DNA from: Sphingobacteriales bacterium
Lineage (GTDB): Bacteria > Bacteroidota > Bacteroidia > Chitinophagales > Chitinophagaceae
Length of the DNA stretch: 12,445 nt
Assembly: GCA_947463665.1 (NCBI GenBank)
Contig: CANHUD010000046.1
Location: 1-12,445 of the forward strand
Direction: 5' to 3'
The notes beneath the pieces were generated by a model. The model ran no database searches, was not told the DNA's origin, and worked only from the letters and a program-made list of their open reading frames with translations. This document shows, one piece after another, positions 1 through 6,928 of the stretch; position 1 is the first letter of the stretch; every line of letters starts with the position of its first letter. Both the position numbers and the translations under genes were made by a program.

Positions 1-293
1 CAAATCAGATCCATGAACGTCACAGGCATCGCTGGGAGTTTAACAATGCATATCTGGACAGATATCAACAGGCGGGCATGCTGGCAAGCGGCCGGAATCC
101 GGAAACAGGACTGGTTGAAGTGGTAGAACTGGAGGATCATCCGTTTTTTATAGGTGTTCAGTATCACCCCGAACTGAAAAGCACTGTAGAATCCCCTCAT
201 CCGCTCTTTGTTGGTTTTGTAAAGGCCGCCCGGGAAGCTGCTGAACGGAAAGCCATACTCAGGAATTCAGAAATTCCCTCAGAACTGATATAA
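1..293 (+). CDS. pyrG: CTP synthase, C-terminal end (partial)
   Basis: This is the last ~96 codons of CTP synthase, read from base 3, with the 5' part outside the window. CTP synthase makes CTP from UTP, ATP and glutamine in the cytoplasm. The visible part is the end of the class I glutamine amidotransferase domain. It contains ERHRHRWEFN, typical of this enzyme, and GVQYHPEL, whose His (165-167) and Glu (171-173) are the last two residues of the Cys-His-Glu triad. The PHPLFVGFVKAA segment that follows is also typical of PyrG. The stop is TAA at 291-293. yidC follows after 55 bases, a neighbourhood I recall as common in Bacteroidota. The family assignment is secure; the N-terminal synthase domain cannot be judged here. 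Confidence 0.95.
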   Translation, partial: NQIHERHRHRWEFNNAYLDRYQQAGMLASGRNPETGLVEVVELEDHPFFIGVQYHPELKSTVESPHPLFVGFVKAAREAAERKAILRNSEIPSELI

Positions 294-324
294 GGATGTC
301 CGCGAATCCTGCCTTTTTTAACCC

Positions 325-332
325 TACCTTTG
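325..332 (+). promoter_or_regulatory. Candidate -7 box upstream of yidC
   Basis: TACCTTTG matches the Bacteroidota -7 consensus TAnnTTTG exactly and lies 16 bases before the yidC ATG. Transcription would begin around 338-340, giving a leader of about 10 bases. I see no good TTG/TTTG -33 element at the usual distance, so the site may be weak, and yidC may also be read from pyrG. Confidence 0.4.
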
Positions 333-348
333 CCGCTCAATTGGTATT

Positions 349-2190
349 ATGAATCTCGACAGAAATTCCATTATAGGTCTGGTGCTGCTTGCTTTTTTGT
401 TTTTTGGGTATTTTTATTTTACCCGACAGGGACAGATCGAACTGGAGATGAAACAAAAGAGGATTGCAGATTCCATCGCGAAACTGGCACCTAAAGTCAA
501 CCCACAGGTAAGAACCCTGGATTCCCTTCGTGCGGATACGCTGAGCAGAACCAGCGCAGCCGGACAATTTGCAGATGCCGGACTTGGTAAAGAAGAGATT
601 ACGGTAGTTGAAAACAACCGTATTCGTATAGGCTTCACTAATAAAGGAGGCCAGCCGGCGTATGTCCAACTGAAAGATTATCTATCTCACGATAGTACTC
701 CTGTTACGCTTGCCTCATCTGAATTCGATAAATTCACGTACAGGATAAATACCGCCCCGTCCTCAACAGCGGAAACAGCAGAATTATTTTTTACGGCTTC
801 ACCTGTTAATAAAGACGCTGACGGTAACCAGTCTGTGGTGTATACACTGGCAGATTCAACCGGGAAGTCTGTACAGCACACCTTTGTTCTGAAGCCGGAT
901 AACTATATGGTTGACTGGACGATTACCCTCAACCAGGTGCCTCAGTTATTAGGGAAAAATACACTTGGACTGGTCTGGCAGGTGAAAGCCCGTCAGCAGG
1001 AAAAAGACGTGGTTGGAGAACGGCGCGAAACGCAGGTGGACATCGTAAATGCCGATGGGTTCGACTATTTCACCATGAAAGACGGATTGTCTGAACAATG
1101 GGAAGAAGGTGTGAAGTGGCTCAGTGTTAAACAGAAATTCTTCAATCACACCCTCATCGCAAAAAATGGCTTCTCTCGTGCGGAAGTGAGTGCTACGGTT
1201 CCCCCCTCAGATACCAGCAGGGAAGTGGCATCCACAACGGCCAGTCTGAATATAGTTATTCCTGCGGGTACATCAGCCAGTATTCCACTTCAGTTCTATT
1301 TCGGCCCCAATGACTTCAAAATACTGAAGTCGTACAAAATAGAACTGGAAGATATCATCAATCTCGGACAGGGTGCGTATGCATTTGTGAAATACATCAA
1401 CCGTGCGATCATCATGCCGGTATTCAATGCATTTGAGGGATTCTTCAGCAGTTATGGTCTGGTAGTGGCACTGCTTACCATTATCATCCGATTGCTTACC
1501 TCCCCATTGATTTATTCCAGTTACCTCAGCGGTGCCAAAATGAAAGCGCTTCGTCCGGAACTGGATCTGCTAAAGCAAAAGCATAAGGATGATCAGCAGG
1601 CCTATAGCATGGAGCAGATGAAGCTCTTCCGTTCTGCCGGGGTAAACCCGCTGGGGGGATGTATTCCGGCCCTGCTGCAAATTCCGATCTTCTTCTCTCT
1701 GTACAGCTTTTTCAATGCAGAGATCAGCCTTCGTGGTCAGTCGTTCTGGTGGGCTCAGGATCTCTCTTCCTATGATAAGATTCTGACCTGGAGTTTCAAC
1801 ATTCCCTTCATCGGCAGCCATCTCAGCCTTTTCACACTGCTGGCTGTTTTTACCAGTCTGCTTATTTCTATTTACAGTATGAGTATGACTCCGGATCAGG
1901 ACAATCCCATGCTGAAATACATGCCCTATATTTTCCCCATTATGCTATTGGGTATTTTCAATGGACTGCCTGCGGCGCTGACCTGGTATTACACTGTATC
2001 CAACGTAATTACGCTGCTGATGCAGTTTGTGATCCAGCGGTTCATTATTGATCACGACAAGATCCTAGCTAAGATTGAGGAGAATAAGAAAAAGCCGGTT
2101 ACCAAACCCAAATGGCAGGAGCGCCTGGAATCCATGCAGCAAACCCAGCAGAAACTGGATGATATGAAAAAGAAGACGGGAAAAAAATAA
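349..2190 (+). CDS. yidC: Membrane protein insertase YidC (Oxa1 family)
   Basis: This 613-residue inner-membrane protein inserts and folds membrane proteins, alone or with SecYEG. The N-terminus has one membrane anchor (about residues 7-25), followed by a large periplasmic domain (about 27-350), as in other Gram-negative YidC proteins. The conserved Oxa1/YidC core follows: a membrane segment carrying the groove arginine (IIIRLLTSPL, Arg381), a basic cytoplasmic loop (about 390-430), the family signature NPLGGCIPALLQIPIF (about 433-448) and further membrane segments to about residue 570. The tail is Lys-rich (KKPVTKPKW onward) and could contact ribosomes, as proposed for other basic YidC tails. 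Length fits Bacteroidota YidC. The ATG at 349 starts the anchor directly, 55 bases after pyrG. Confidence 0.97.
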   Translation: MNLDRNSIIGLVLLAFLFFGYFYFTRQGQIELEMKQKRIADSIAKLAPKVNPQVRTLDSLRADTLSRTSAAGQFADAGLGKEEITVVENNRIRIGFTNKGGQPAYVQLKDYLSHDSTPVTLASSEFDKFTYRINTAPSSTAETAELFFTASPVNKDADGNQSVVYTLADSTGKSVQHTFVLKPDNYMVDWTITLNQVPQLLGKNTLGLVWQVKARQQEKDVVGERRETQVDIVNADGFDYFTMKDGLSEQWEEGVKWLSVKQKFFNHTLIAKNGFSRAEVSATVPPSDTSREVASTTASLNIVIPAGTSASIPLQFYFGPNDFKILKSYKIELEDIINLGQGAYAFVKYINRAIIMPVFNAFEGFFSSYGLVVALLTIIIRLLTSPLIYSSYLSGAKMKALRPELDLLKQKHKDDQQAYSMEQMKLFRSAGVNPLGGCIPALLQIPIFFSLYSFFNAEISLRGQSFWWAQDLSSYDKILTWSFNIPFIGSHLSLFTLLAVFTSLLISIYSMSMTPDQDNPMLKYMPYIFPIMLLGIFNGLPAALTWYYTVSNVITLLMQFVIQRFIIDHDKILAKIEENKKKPVTKPKWQERLESMQQTQQKLDDMKKKTGKK

Positions 2191-2191
2191 C

Positions 2192-2235
2192 CTTTGAACG
2201 GGTTGACAACCCTGTCGCAAAGTTTGCTATCTTAA
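2192..2235 (+). promoter_or_regulatory. Candidate promoter with a dyad, upstream of the GLPGLI-like gene
   Basis: TTG (2203-2205) and TATCTTAA (2228-2235, 6 of 8 to TAnnTTTG) are 22 bases apart. Transcription would start almost at the ATG at 2240, giving a near-leaderless mRNA. A two-tier dyad overlaps the -33: CTTTG (2192-2196) pairs with CAAAG (2218-2222), and GGGTT (2200-2204) pairs with AACCC (2208-2212). No T-run follows, so it is not a convincing yidC terminator. It could be an operator or chance. Confidence 0.33.
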
Positions 2236-2239
2236 AGAT

Positions 2240-2893
2240 ATGAACAGGATTTTCACCACCTTTCTTTTGATATCATTGCTGATCGAAGCAAAGGCTCAAA
2301 AACTTTTATCGGAAGGCTCTATTGTATATGATGTCACGGTGCAGACAAATGATGCGGCACCCGGAATGGCTGACGCATTTGACGGTGCCATCGCCAGTGT
2401 ATTTATTAAAGGCAACCTTTCCCGTTCTGAAATCCGGACAGCCCTGGGAAATTCAGCGACTATTTTTGACAGCAGAACCGGTAATGGAGTGGTTTTGCGT
2501 GAATTCGGAGCGCAGAAATTATTAATTCGTTTAAACAAGGCCAACTGGGCCGATAAGAACAAAAGGTATGAAGGCATAACCTTTACGCGTATGCCGGAGA
2601 AAAAGGTCATTGCCGGCTATAATTGCTCGAGGGCCATTGCCAGAATGAAAGACGGTACCACATTCACGGTGTTTTTTACGGAAGAAATACAGTCTGAAAA
2701 CAAAGACTATGATGCACAATTCCGCGATTTACCCGGCATTCCTCTTGAATTCGAATCTGTATCCGGCAAGCTGGTAATACGATATGTAGCGAGTAAGATC
2801 AGCTTCGACCCAATACCCGTACAACGTTTTGATATACCCAGAAGCGGATACCGCGAAATGACCTATGAAGAGGGGTTGAAATCGATTCGCTGA
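2240..2893 (+). CDS. Secreted GLPGLI/DUF4412-like protein
   Basis: This 217-residue protein of unknown function has a clear signal peptide (about residues 1-19, hydrophobic FTTFLLISLLI, probable cleavage after AKA), so it is exported. The mature part is beta-rich. It has the layout of the Bacteroidota GLPGLI/DUF4412 group: a start of the type EGSIVYDVTV, a central KKVIAGYNCSRAIARMKDG segment, then the signature FRDLPGIPLEFES (about residues 161-173). Such proteins are periplasmic or outer-membrane associated; no molecular role is established. I see no lipobox cysteine at the cleavage site. It follows yidC by 49 bases and converges with the next gene, leaving 14 bases between their ends. Family placement rests on the LPGIPLEFE-like motif and is moderately sure. 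Confidence 0.75.
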   Translation: MNRIFTTFLLISLLIEAKAQKLLSEGSIVYDVTVQTNDAAPGMADAFDGAIASVFIKGNLSRSEIRTALGNSATIFDSRTGNGVVLREFGAQKLLIRLNKANWADKNKRYEGITFTRMPEKKVIAGYNCSRAIARMKDGTTFTVFFTEEIQSENKDYDAQFRDLPGIPLEFESVSGKLVIRYVASKISFDPIPVQRFDIPRSGYREMTYEEGLKSIR

Positions 2894-2907
2894 ACTCAAT
2901 AACAAGC

Positions 2908-3246
2908 TTAAGGACGTTCAGGTGTCTTAAACTTTTGAACAAACTTTGACTTTCCTTTGTAAGGCAGTGCAATGGTAACGTTACCCCGGTGATAGGTAAT
3001 GAAATAACTGGATGTTACCATGTTGGGAGCTTTCCTCACTGAGGTCAGTTTGTAATTCTGGAAATGAAATCCTGATTTGAGCGAAAACTGAAGATCCGCT
3101 TTGATGGATGAAAAGGATTTCGAACGTTTACCGCCATCAATGAGACTGTCAACCGCAAATCCATCACTCGACAGAACGGTAGCCACGATAACGATCATAG
3201 CCGTTCGTAAAGCAGTTTTTAGCGATTTGAGTCTATCTTGACGCAT
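2908..3246 (-). CDS. Small exported protein, unknown function
   Basis: This gene encodes 112 residues from the ATG at 3246. An in-frame TTG at 3282 is rejected as the start because it coincides with the -33 element of a good promoter. The N-terminus is basic (RQDRLKSLKTALR), followed by a hydrophobic stretch (about residues 17-29) and FAVDS, a probable signal peptide. The mature part is about 80 residues and strongly basic, with SFSSIKADLQFSLKSG and FITYHRGNVTIALPYKGK, a pattern suggesting a small beta-sheet protein. I recall similar short Bacteroidota proteins without known function but cannot name a family. It converges with the GLPGLI-like gene and diverges from the TPR gene, sharing with the latter a palindrome-rich intergenic region. 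Confidence 0.7.
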   Translation of the reverse strand: MRQDRLKSLKTALRTAMIVIVATVLSSDGFAVDSLIDGGKRSKSFSSIKADLQFSLKSGFHFQNYKLTSVRKAPNMVTSSYFITYHRGNVTIALPYKGKSKFVQKFKTPERP

Positions 3247-3251
3247 ATTTA

Positions 3252-3283
3252 CAAAATTAACAAATTTTATTCCAAAAATCAAA
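3252..3283 (-). promoter_or_regulatory. Bacteroidota-type promoter, probably leaderless
   Basis: On the minus strand, TTTG (3283-3280) and TAATTTTG (3259-3252) fit the -33 and -7 consensus with a 20-base spacer, the same spacing as the rpsL promoter in this window. The -7 box ends only 5 bases before the ATG at 3246, so transcription should begin at or next to the start codon. The -7 box overlaps one inverted repeat (3253-3268), and the -33 borders a second (3281-3298). Confidence 0.6.
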
Positions 3284-3374
3284 ATAGCCGACTATTTTAC
3301 CTGTGGAAAATAATTTTCTGGTGAAAATCGGCCTGTTTTATTTCAATTCGGTGAAATGGTGTACTTTACAGTAC
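3253..3374. repeat. Array of five short inverted repeats in a divergent intergenic region
   Basis: Five perfect dyads occur in a row: AAAATT-N4-AATTTT (3253-3268), AAAATAG-N4-CTATTTT (3281-3298), ATTTTC-N4-GAAAAT (3313-3328), ATTTCA-N6-TGAAAT (3340-3357) and GTACT-N4-AGTAC (3361-3374). The first four centres are 29, 31 and 28 bases apart, close to three helical turns. The third and fourth share the direct repeat GGTGAAA exactly 30 bases apart (3320 and 3350). The region is AT-rich, so some dyads may be chance, but the run suggests operator DNA or a series of small hairpins. Confidence 0.5.
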
Positions 3375-3381
3375 GCGAAAC

Positions 3382-4806
3382 ATGATGAACAAAGATCCTT
3401 ACCACGAAGAGCACGACGACATTCGGGAATTGCTCAGGAAATTTGAGAACCTGAAAGCCGGACGCGCGCAGGGGTTTCTCTACGAAGATGCATTTGAACG
3501 AATCGTAGATCATTTTGATGAGCAGGATGATATTGTACATGCGATGGAAGCGGTTGACATCGGATTGGAACAGTATCCGTACTCGTCATCGCTCATCATT
3601 AAAAAAGCTGATTTACTGATTGCGTCCAGGAAATACAGAGAAGCGCTGGAGTATCTGGACAGGGCAGCGGCTTTCGATAACACAGACATTGATATCTATA
3701 TTCTCCGTACAGATGCCTACCTGGCACTGGATGAACAGGAGAAAGCTGTTGAGTTGCTGGAAGAGGCTATTGGTTTTTTTGAAGGAGAGGAACGAATCAA
3801 CCTCTTATTTGAATTATCCGATGTTTACGATGATTATGAGGAGTTTGATAAAATATTCGACTGCCTGAAGCTGATTCTGGAATACGAGCCAAACAATGAA
3901 GAGGCGTTGTATAAAATTTGTTTTTGGACAGATTTTACCGGCAGAAATGAAGAGAGCATCAGAATACACCAGGCTATAATAGACGAATACCCATACAACG
4001 AACTGGCCTGGTTCAATCTGGCTGCCGCTTATCAAAGTCTGAAGCTGTATGAAAAAAGCATTGATGCCTACAAATATGCCATCGTCATCAATGAAAAATT
4101 CGATTTTGCCTACCGGAATATGGCAGATGCTTTTATTCGCATCAGGCGATACAGGGATGCCATTGAAGCGCTTCAGAAAGTAGTAGAGCTGGCCAGACCG
4201 GAAGATGTTATCTATGAGGCAATTGGTCACTGTTACGACAAGATTTCCTATTATGCCATGGCACGCCTCTACTATCGTAAGGCGTCACATCTGAATCAGG
4301 ATGATGCCAAACTATATTACAACATTGCACTTACCTACATGAACGAGCAATCCTGGGGTAAGGCAGTAAAATATCTGGAGACTGCCCTTAAAATCAGTCG
4401 GTTGAATCGTGATTTTAATCTTGCCATGGGCGACTGTCAAAAGCACCTGGGCAATATTGAAGAAGCGATTCGTCACTACAGAGTTATAGTTGATGTGAAG
4501 CCTAAGGCCATATCAGGCTGGGAAGCCCTCATCCGTTGTTTATACGAGGCCGGATATATGGAGGAAGCAGAGGCGTACATTTCGCAGGCTTTTCAGTATT
4601 TAGGTAAAAAACCTGTGCTGGCATATTACCGCAGTGCTGTTTATTTTGCTATGGGTCAAACCAAAGAGGGGCTGCTTCAATTGCAGGGAGCACTGGCAGA
4701 GTCGCCCGCACTGGTACGAAAATTCATCTCACTGGATCCCGCTCACCTGCAGGTACCTGCAGTTGCAGAACTGCTGGCTCAGAGCCGGCGTATGCGAAAA
4801 CCTTGA
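3382..4806 (+). CDS. Tetratricopeptide repeat (TPR) protein
   Basis: This 474-residue protein is almost entirely TPR. About 12 units of ~34 residues run from residue ~34 to ~444. Clear examples begin at about 69 (KADLLIASRKYREALEYLDR), 207 (FNLAAAYQSLKLYEKSIDAY), 241, 309 (YYNIALTYMNEQSWGKAVKY) and 343. The first ~30 residues are acidic and charged, with no signal peptide or membrane segment, so it is probably a cytoplasmic protein-protein interaction scaffold. No catalytic domain is visible. It lies upstream of comA and aroE on the same strand, 60 bases before the chosen comA start, but that gene has its own -7-like box. Two ATGs are adjacent at 3382 and 3385; either may be used. A TACTTTAC (3362-3369) inside a small dyad is only a weak promoter candidate. 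Partner and role are unknown. Confidence 0.85.
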   Translation: MMNKDPYHEEHDDIRELLRKFENLKAGRAQGFLYEDAFERIVDHFDEQDDIVHAMEAVDIGLEQYPYSSSLIIKKADLLIASRKYREALEYLDRAAAFDNTDIDIYILRTDAYLALDEQEKAVELLEEAIGFFEGEERINLLFELSDVYDDYEEFDKIFDCLKLILEYEPNNEEALYKICFWTDFTGRNEESIRIHQAIIDEYPYNELAWFNLAAAYQSLKLYEKSIDAYKYAIVINEKFDFAYRNMADAFIRIRRYRDAIEALQKVVELARPEDVIYEAIGHCYDKISYYAMARLYYRKASHLNQDDAKLYYNIALTYMNEQSWGKAVKYLETALKISRLNRDFNLAMGDCQKHLGNIEEAIRHYRVIVDVKPKAISGWEALIRCLYEAGYMEEAEAYISQAFQYLGKKPVLAYYRSAVYFAMGQTKEGLLQLQGALAESPALVRKFISLDPAHLQVPAVAELLAQSRRMRKP

Positions 4807-4838
4807 TTTTTGTCATGCAATCCTTTGGGTTTAATCCC

Positions 4839-4846
4839 TATTTTTG
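4839..4846 (+). promoter_or_regulatory. Candidate -7 box upstream of comA
   Basis: TATTTTTG fits TAnnTTTG exactly, 20 bases before the ATG at 4867, and predicts a leader of about 13-15 bases. TTTG elements upstream (4809-4812 and 4824-4827) lie at unfavourable distances (26 and 11 bases). The site supports the ATG at 4867 over the in-frame TTG at 4810, which would lie upstream of it. Confidence 0.42.
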
Positions 4847-4866
4847 CGGCATTCAAAACAGCCGAC

Positions 4867-5640
4867 ATGAATTTCAATTTAAGTCAGATACCTGAACGTT
4901 TCAGCAAACCTCGTTCCGCAGGCATCACCATGGTGATGGATAAAGGGCTGAGTATGGAAGAAGTCAAGAATTTCTTATCCATAGGTCACCCGCATGTTGA
5001 TGTGGTAAAATTAGGTTTCGGTACCTCGTTTGTAACGCCCAATCTGCGAGAAAAGATCGAGATTTATCGATCCTATAATATTCCCATCTATTTTGGCGGT
5101 ACGTTATTTGAGGCCTTCCTGATTCGCAATCAGTTCGAAGATTATATCGCGGTTTGCAGGGATTACGGAGTAGAATATATGGAAGTCAGTGATGGCTCCA
5201 TCACTATTCCCCATGCAGAGAAGTGTGGCTATATCGAAAAGCTGACCCGATATGGGAAAGTTTTCAGCGAAGTTGGCAGTAAAGATGCGGCTCACATCAT
5301 ACCACCCTATAAATGGATTGAACTGATGAGTGCTGAGCTAAAATCGGGGTCAACCTATGTAATTGCAGAAGCAAGGGAAGCTGGAAATGTTGGGATATAT
5401 CGTGGATCAGGGGAGGTTCGTGAAGGCCTTGTACAGGAAATACTTACACAGATTCCCGGAGAGCGAATCATATGGGAAGCTCCCCAAAAAGCTCAGCAGT
5501 TGTATTTCATAGAGCTGCTGGGTGCCAACGTGAACCTGGGTAACATCGCCCCAACAGAGATCATTCCCCTGGAAACCATGCGTCTCGGACTACGGGGAGA
5601 TACCTTTCATCTGTTTCTCGACAAATCAAACGCTGAATGA
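4867..5640 (+). CDS. comA: Phosphosulfolactate synthase (ComA family)
   Basis: This 257-residue protein is a (beta/alpha)8-barrel family member. Characterised ComA enzymes add sulfite to phosphoenolpyruvate to give (R)-phosphosulfolactate, using Mg2+. Family segments appear in order: KPRSAGITMVMDKGLS (N-terminus), DVVKLGFGTSFV, PIYFGGTLFEAFL, YGVEYMEVSDGSITIP, YVIAEAREAGNVGIY and ANVNLGNIAPTEIIPLETMRLGLRGDT (near the C-terminus). Length matches the archaeal enzyme (about 250). It overlaps aroE by 4 bases (ATGA, 5637-5640), so the two are translationally coupled; PEP is also an input to the shikimate route. No comB or comC is present here. The physiological product is unproven: coenzyme M is unlikely in this phylum, while sulfolactate, cysteate or sulfonolipid precursors are possible. 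The ATG at 4867 is chosen because residues before it look unrelated to the family. Confidence 0.85.
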   Translation: MNFNLSQIPERFSKPRSAGITMVMDKGLSMEEVKNFLSIGHPHVDVVKLGFGTSFVTPNLREKIEIYRSYNIPIYFGGTLFEAFLIRNQFEDYIAVCRDYGVEYMEVSDGSITIPHAEKCGYIEKLTRYGKVFSEVGSKDAAHIIPPYKWIELMSAELKSGSTYVIAEAREAGNVGIYRGSGEVREGLVQEILTQIPGERIIWEAPQKAQQLYFIELLGANVNLGNIAPTEIIPLETMRLGLRGDTFHLFLDKSNAE

Positions 5641-6362
5641 GGAAATTCGGCCTGGTAGGGTACCCGCTCACACATTCCTTTTCCCGGGCATACTTCACAG
5701 AAATTTTTGAACGGGAAGGACTGGATGCGGTCTATGCCAATTATCCACTTGAAAAAATAGAGGATATCAGGTCTCTCTTGTCGGTTTCAGAGTTGGAAGG
5801 ACTCAATGTGACCATACCGTATAAAGAATCCGTCATTCCTTTTCTGGATAAAATTTCTGAGGCGGTAAAGGAGATTGGCGCGTGTAACTGTATTCGCATT
5901 CAATCCGGAATAGCACATGGTTTCAATACAGATGTCTTGGGCTTCGAGCAGACCTTGGAAAGGAAACTTCTCCCTACTCATTCAAAGGCACTGGTACTTG
6001 GAACCGGAGGCGCTGCGAAGGCGGTGTGGTATGTGCTTAAACAACGTAATATACCATTCCTGAAAATCAGTCGCACAGCAGGAGAAGACCAGTTGCCGTA
6101 TGAATCACTAACGGAGGATATGGTTGCAGCTCATCGGCTGATCATAAATACCACGCCGCTCGGCATGTATCCGAACGTGGATGTATGTCCGAATATACCC
6201 TATGAGGCGATCACACCCGCACATTATTTATACGATCTGATCTACAATCCTGACCAGACCGAGTTTTTGAAAAAAGGGGCTGAAAGGGGTGCTATTACTG
6301 AAAACGGACGTGATATGCTGATCATTCAGGCTAATGAAAGCCGAAAAATCTGGGACCTTTAG
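5637..6362 (+). CDS. aroE: Shikimate dehydrogenase
   Basis: This enzyme reduces 3-dehydroshikimate to shikimate with NADPH, the fourth step toward chorismate and aromatic amino acids. In its 241 residues the shikimate-site motifs are present: HSFSR (Ser14, Ser16), NVTIPYK (catalytic Lys63), GFNTD (Asn97, Asp99) and Gln231 in DMLIIQA. The nucleotide-binding motif is GTGGAAKA (122-129). NTTPLGM (171-177) and DLIYNPDQT (200-208) are also standard. It is shorter than E. coli AroE (~270), as I recall is usual for Bacteroidota versions. The start overlaps the comA stop by 4 bases. The stop TAG (6360-6362) shares bases with the stop of the convergent anti-sigma gene, leaving no room for a separate terminator. 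Confidence 0.95.
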   Translation: MRKFGLVGYPLTHSFSRAYFTEIFEREGLDAVYANYPLEKIEDIRSLLSVSELEGLNVTIPYKESVIPFLDKISEAVKEIGACNCIRIQSGIAHGFNTDVLGFEQTLERKLLPTHSKALVLGTGGAAKAVWYVLKQRNIPFLKISRTAGEDQLPYESLTEDMVAAHRLIINTTPLGMYPNVDVCPNIPYEAITPAHYLYDLIYNPDQTEFLKKGAERGAITENGRDMLIIQANESRKIWDL

Positions 6363-6925
6363 TTTTTTTCCTCTTCCAGCAGTCTGGACAATTCGGCAAT
6401 GTCCAAAAAATTGGAACCTGAAGGCGCAAAGGACGATTCAAGCATTTTCTGTTGCCAGTTTTTTATAATGGGCGACTGAGTGTCTTTCAGGGCCGGTACC
6501 ATTTCAATCAATTTTGGGGAGATGCGGAGGGGTTCTTCATTTCTGATATAAAGCCAGATGTAGCCGTTCTCTGCCTGCTGCATGCGCGTCATGCTGTCGC
6601 CTTTTCGTGCTCCGGCAACGGAAACACTAACTTGTGGCGGTTGGACAGGTGAGGAGATGAAATACAGAACAGAAATTCCCAGCACAAGGGCGATGGAGGC
6701 AGCCGCTACAGACTTCGATCTGGTTAGCCAAATCCTTCGGGGCTGAACAGTCTGACTGAGTTGTTGAAAAATGGCGTGTTTGGAATGGGGAGGCGGATCC
6801 TCTGTGAGTGCAGAAAGTTTTTGGCGGACCTGCGGAAGATCCTGATCCAGCACTTCCCGGATCTCATCCCAGCATTGTGGAGGGGGCGTTTGCTCAAAAT
6901 CCTGTAAAGTTTTCTTCCATTCCAT
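6359..6925 (-). CDS. Putative membrane anti-sigma factor
   Basis: This 188-residue protein of no family I can name exactly is called an anti-sigma factor from its layout and position. A cytoplasmic N-terminus (1-70) contains a WDEIREVLDQDL helix and charged helices. One membrane segment follows (about 72-91, VAAASIALVLGISVLYFI), then a ~95-residue periplasmic part. It starts 3 bases after the stop of the ECF sigma gene (TGA-TTC-ATG), the arrangement typical of sigma/anti-sigma pairs. I do not see a zinc-binding HxxxCxxC motif, so it is not a canonical ZAS-type protein. The periplasmic part has no recognised sensor domain; it includes ENGYIWLYIRNEEP and an acidic end (ELSRLLEEEKN). Its stop TAA overlaps the aroE stop. 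Confidence 0.6.
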   Translation of the reverse strand: MEWKKTLQDFEQTPPPQCWDEIREVLDQDLPQVRQKLSALTEDPPPHSKHAIFQQLSQTVQPRRIWLTRSKSVAAASIALVLGISVLYFISSPVQPPQVSVSVAGARKGDSMTRMQQAENGYIWLYIRNEEPLRISPKLIEMVPALKDTQSPIIKNWQQKMLESSFAPSGSNFLDIAELSRLLEEEKN

Positions 6926-6928
6926 GAA

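Noticed and set aside
293..317. AGGAT-N8-ATCCT followed by T-rich DNA as a pyrG terminator.
   Set aside because: A 5-bp stem with an 8-base loop, with the T-run separated from the stem, is too weak to call.
337..669. Minus-strand and other overlapping frames inside yidC, the TPR gene, ilvE and others.
   Set aside because: They lie wholly inside well-identified genes and show no recognisable motifs.
3247..3282. Upstream TTG start giving a 124-residue version of the small exported protein.
   Set aside because: The TTG is the -33 element of the best-fitting promoter; the ATG at 3246 also gives a normal basic/hydrophobic signal peptide.
4810..4866. TTG start at 4810 extending ComA by 19 residues.
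   Set aside because: The extension looks unrelated to the family, lies upstream of a -7-like box, and the ATG at 4867 gives the usual family length.
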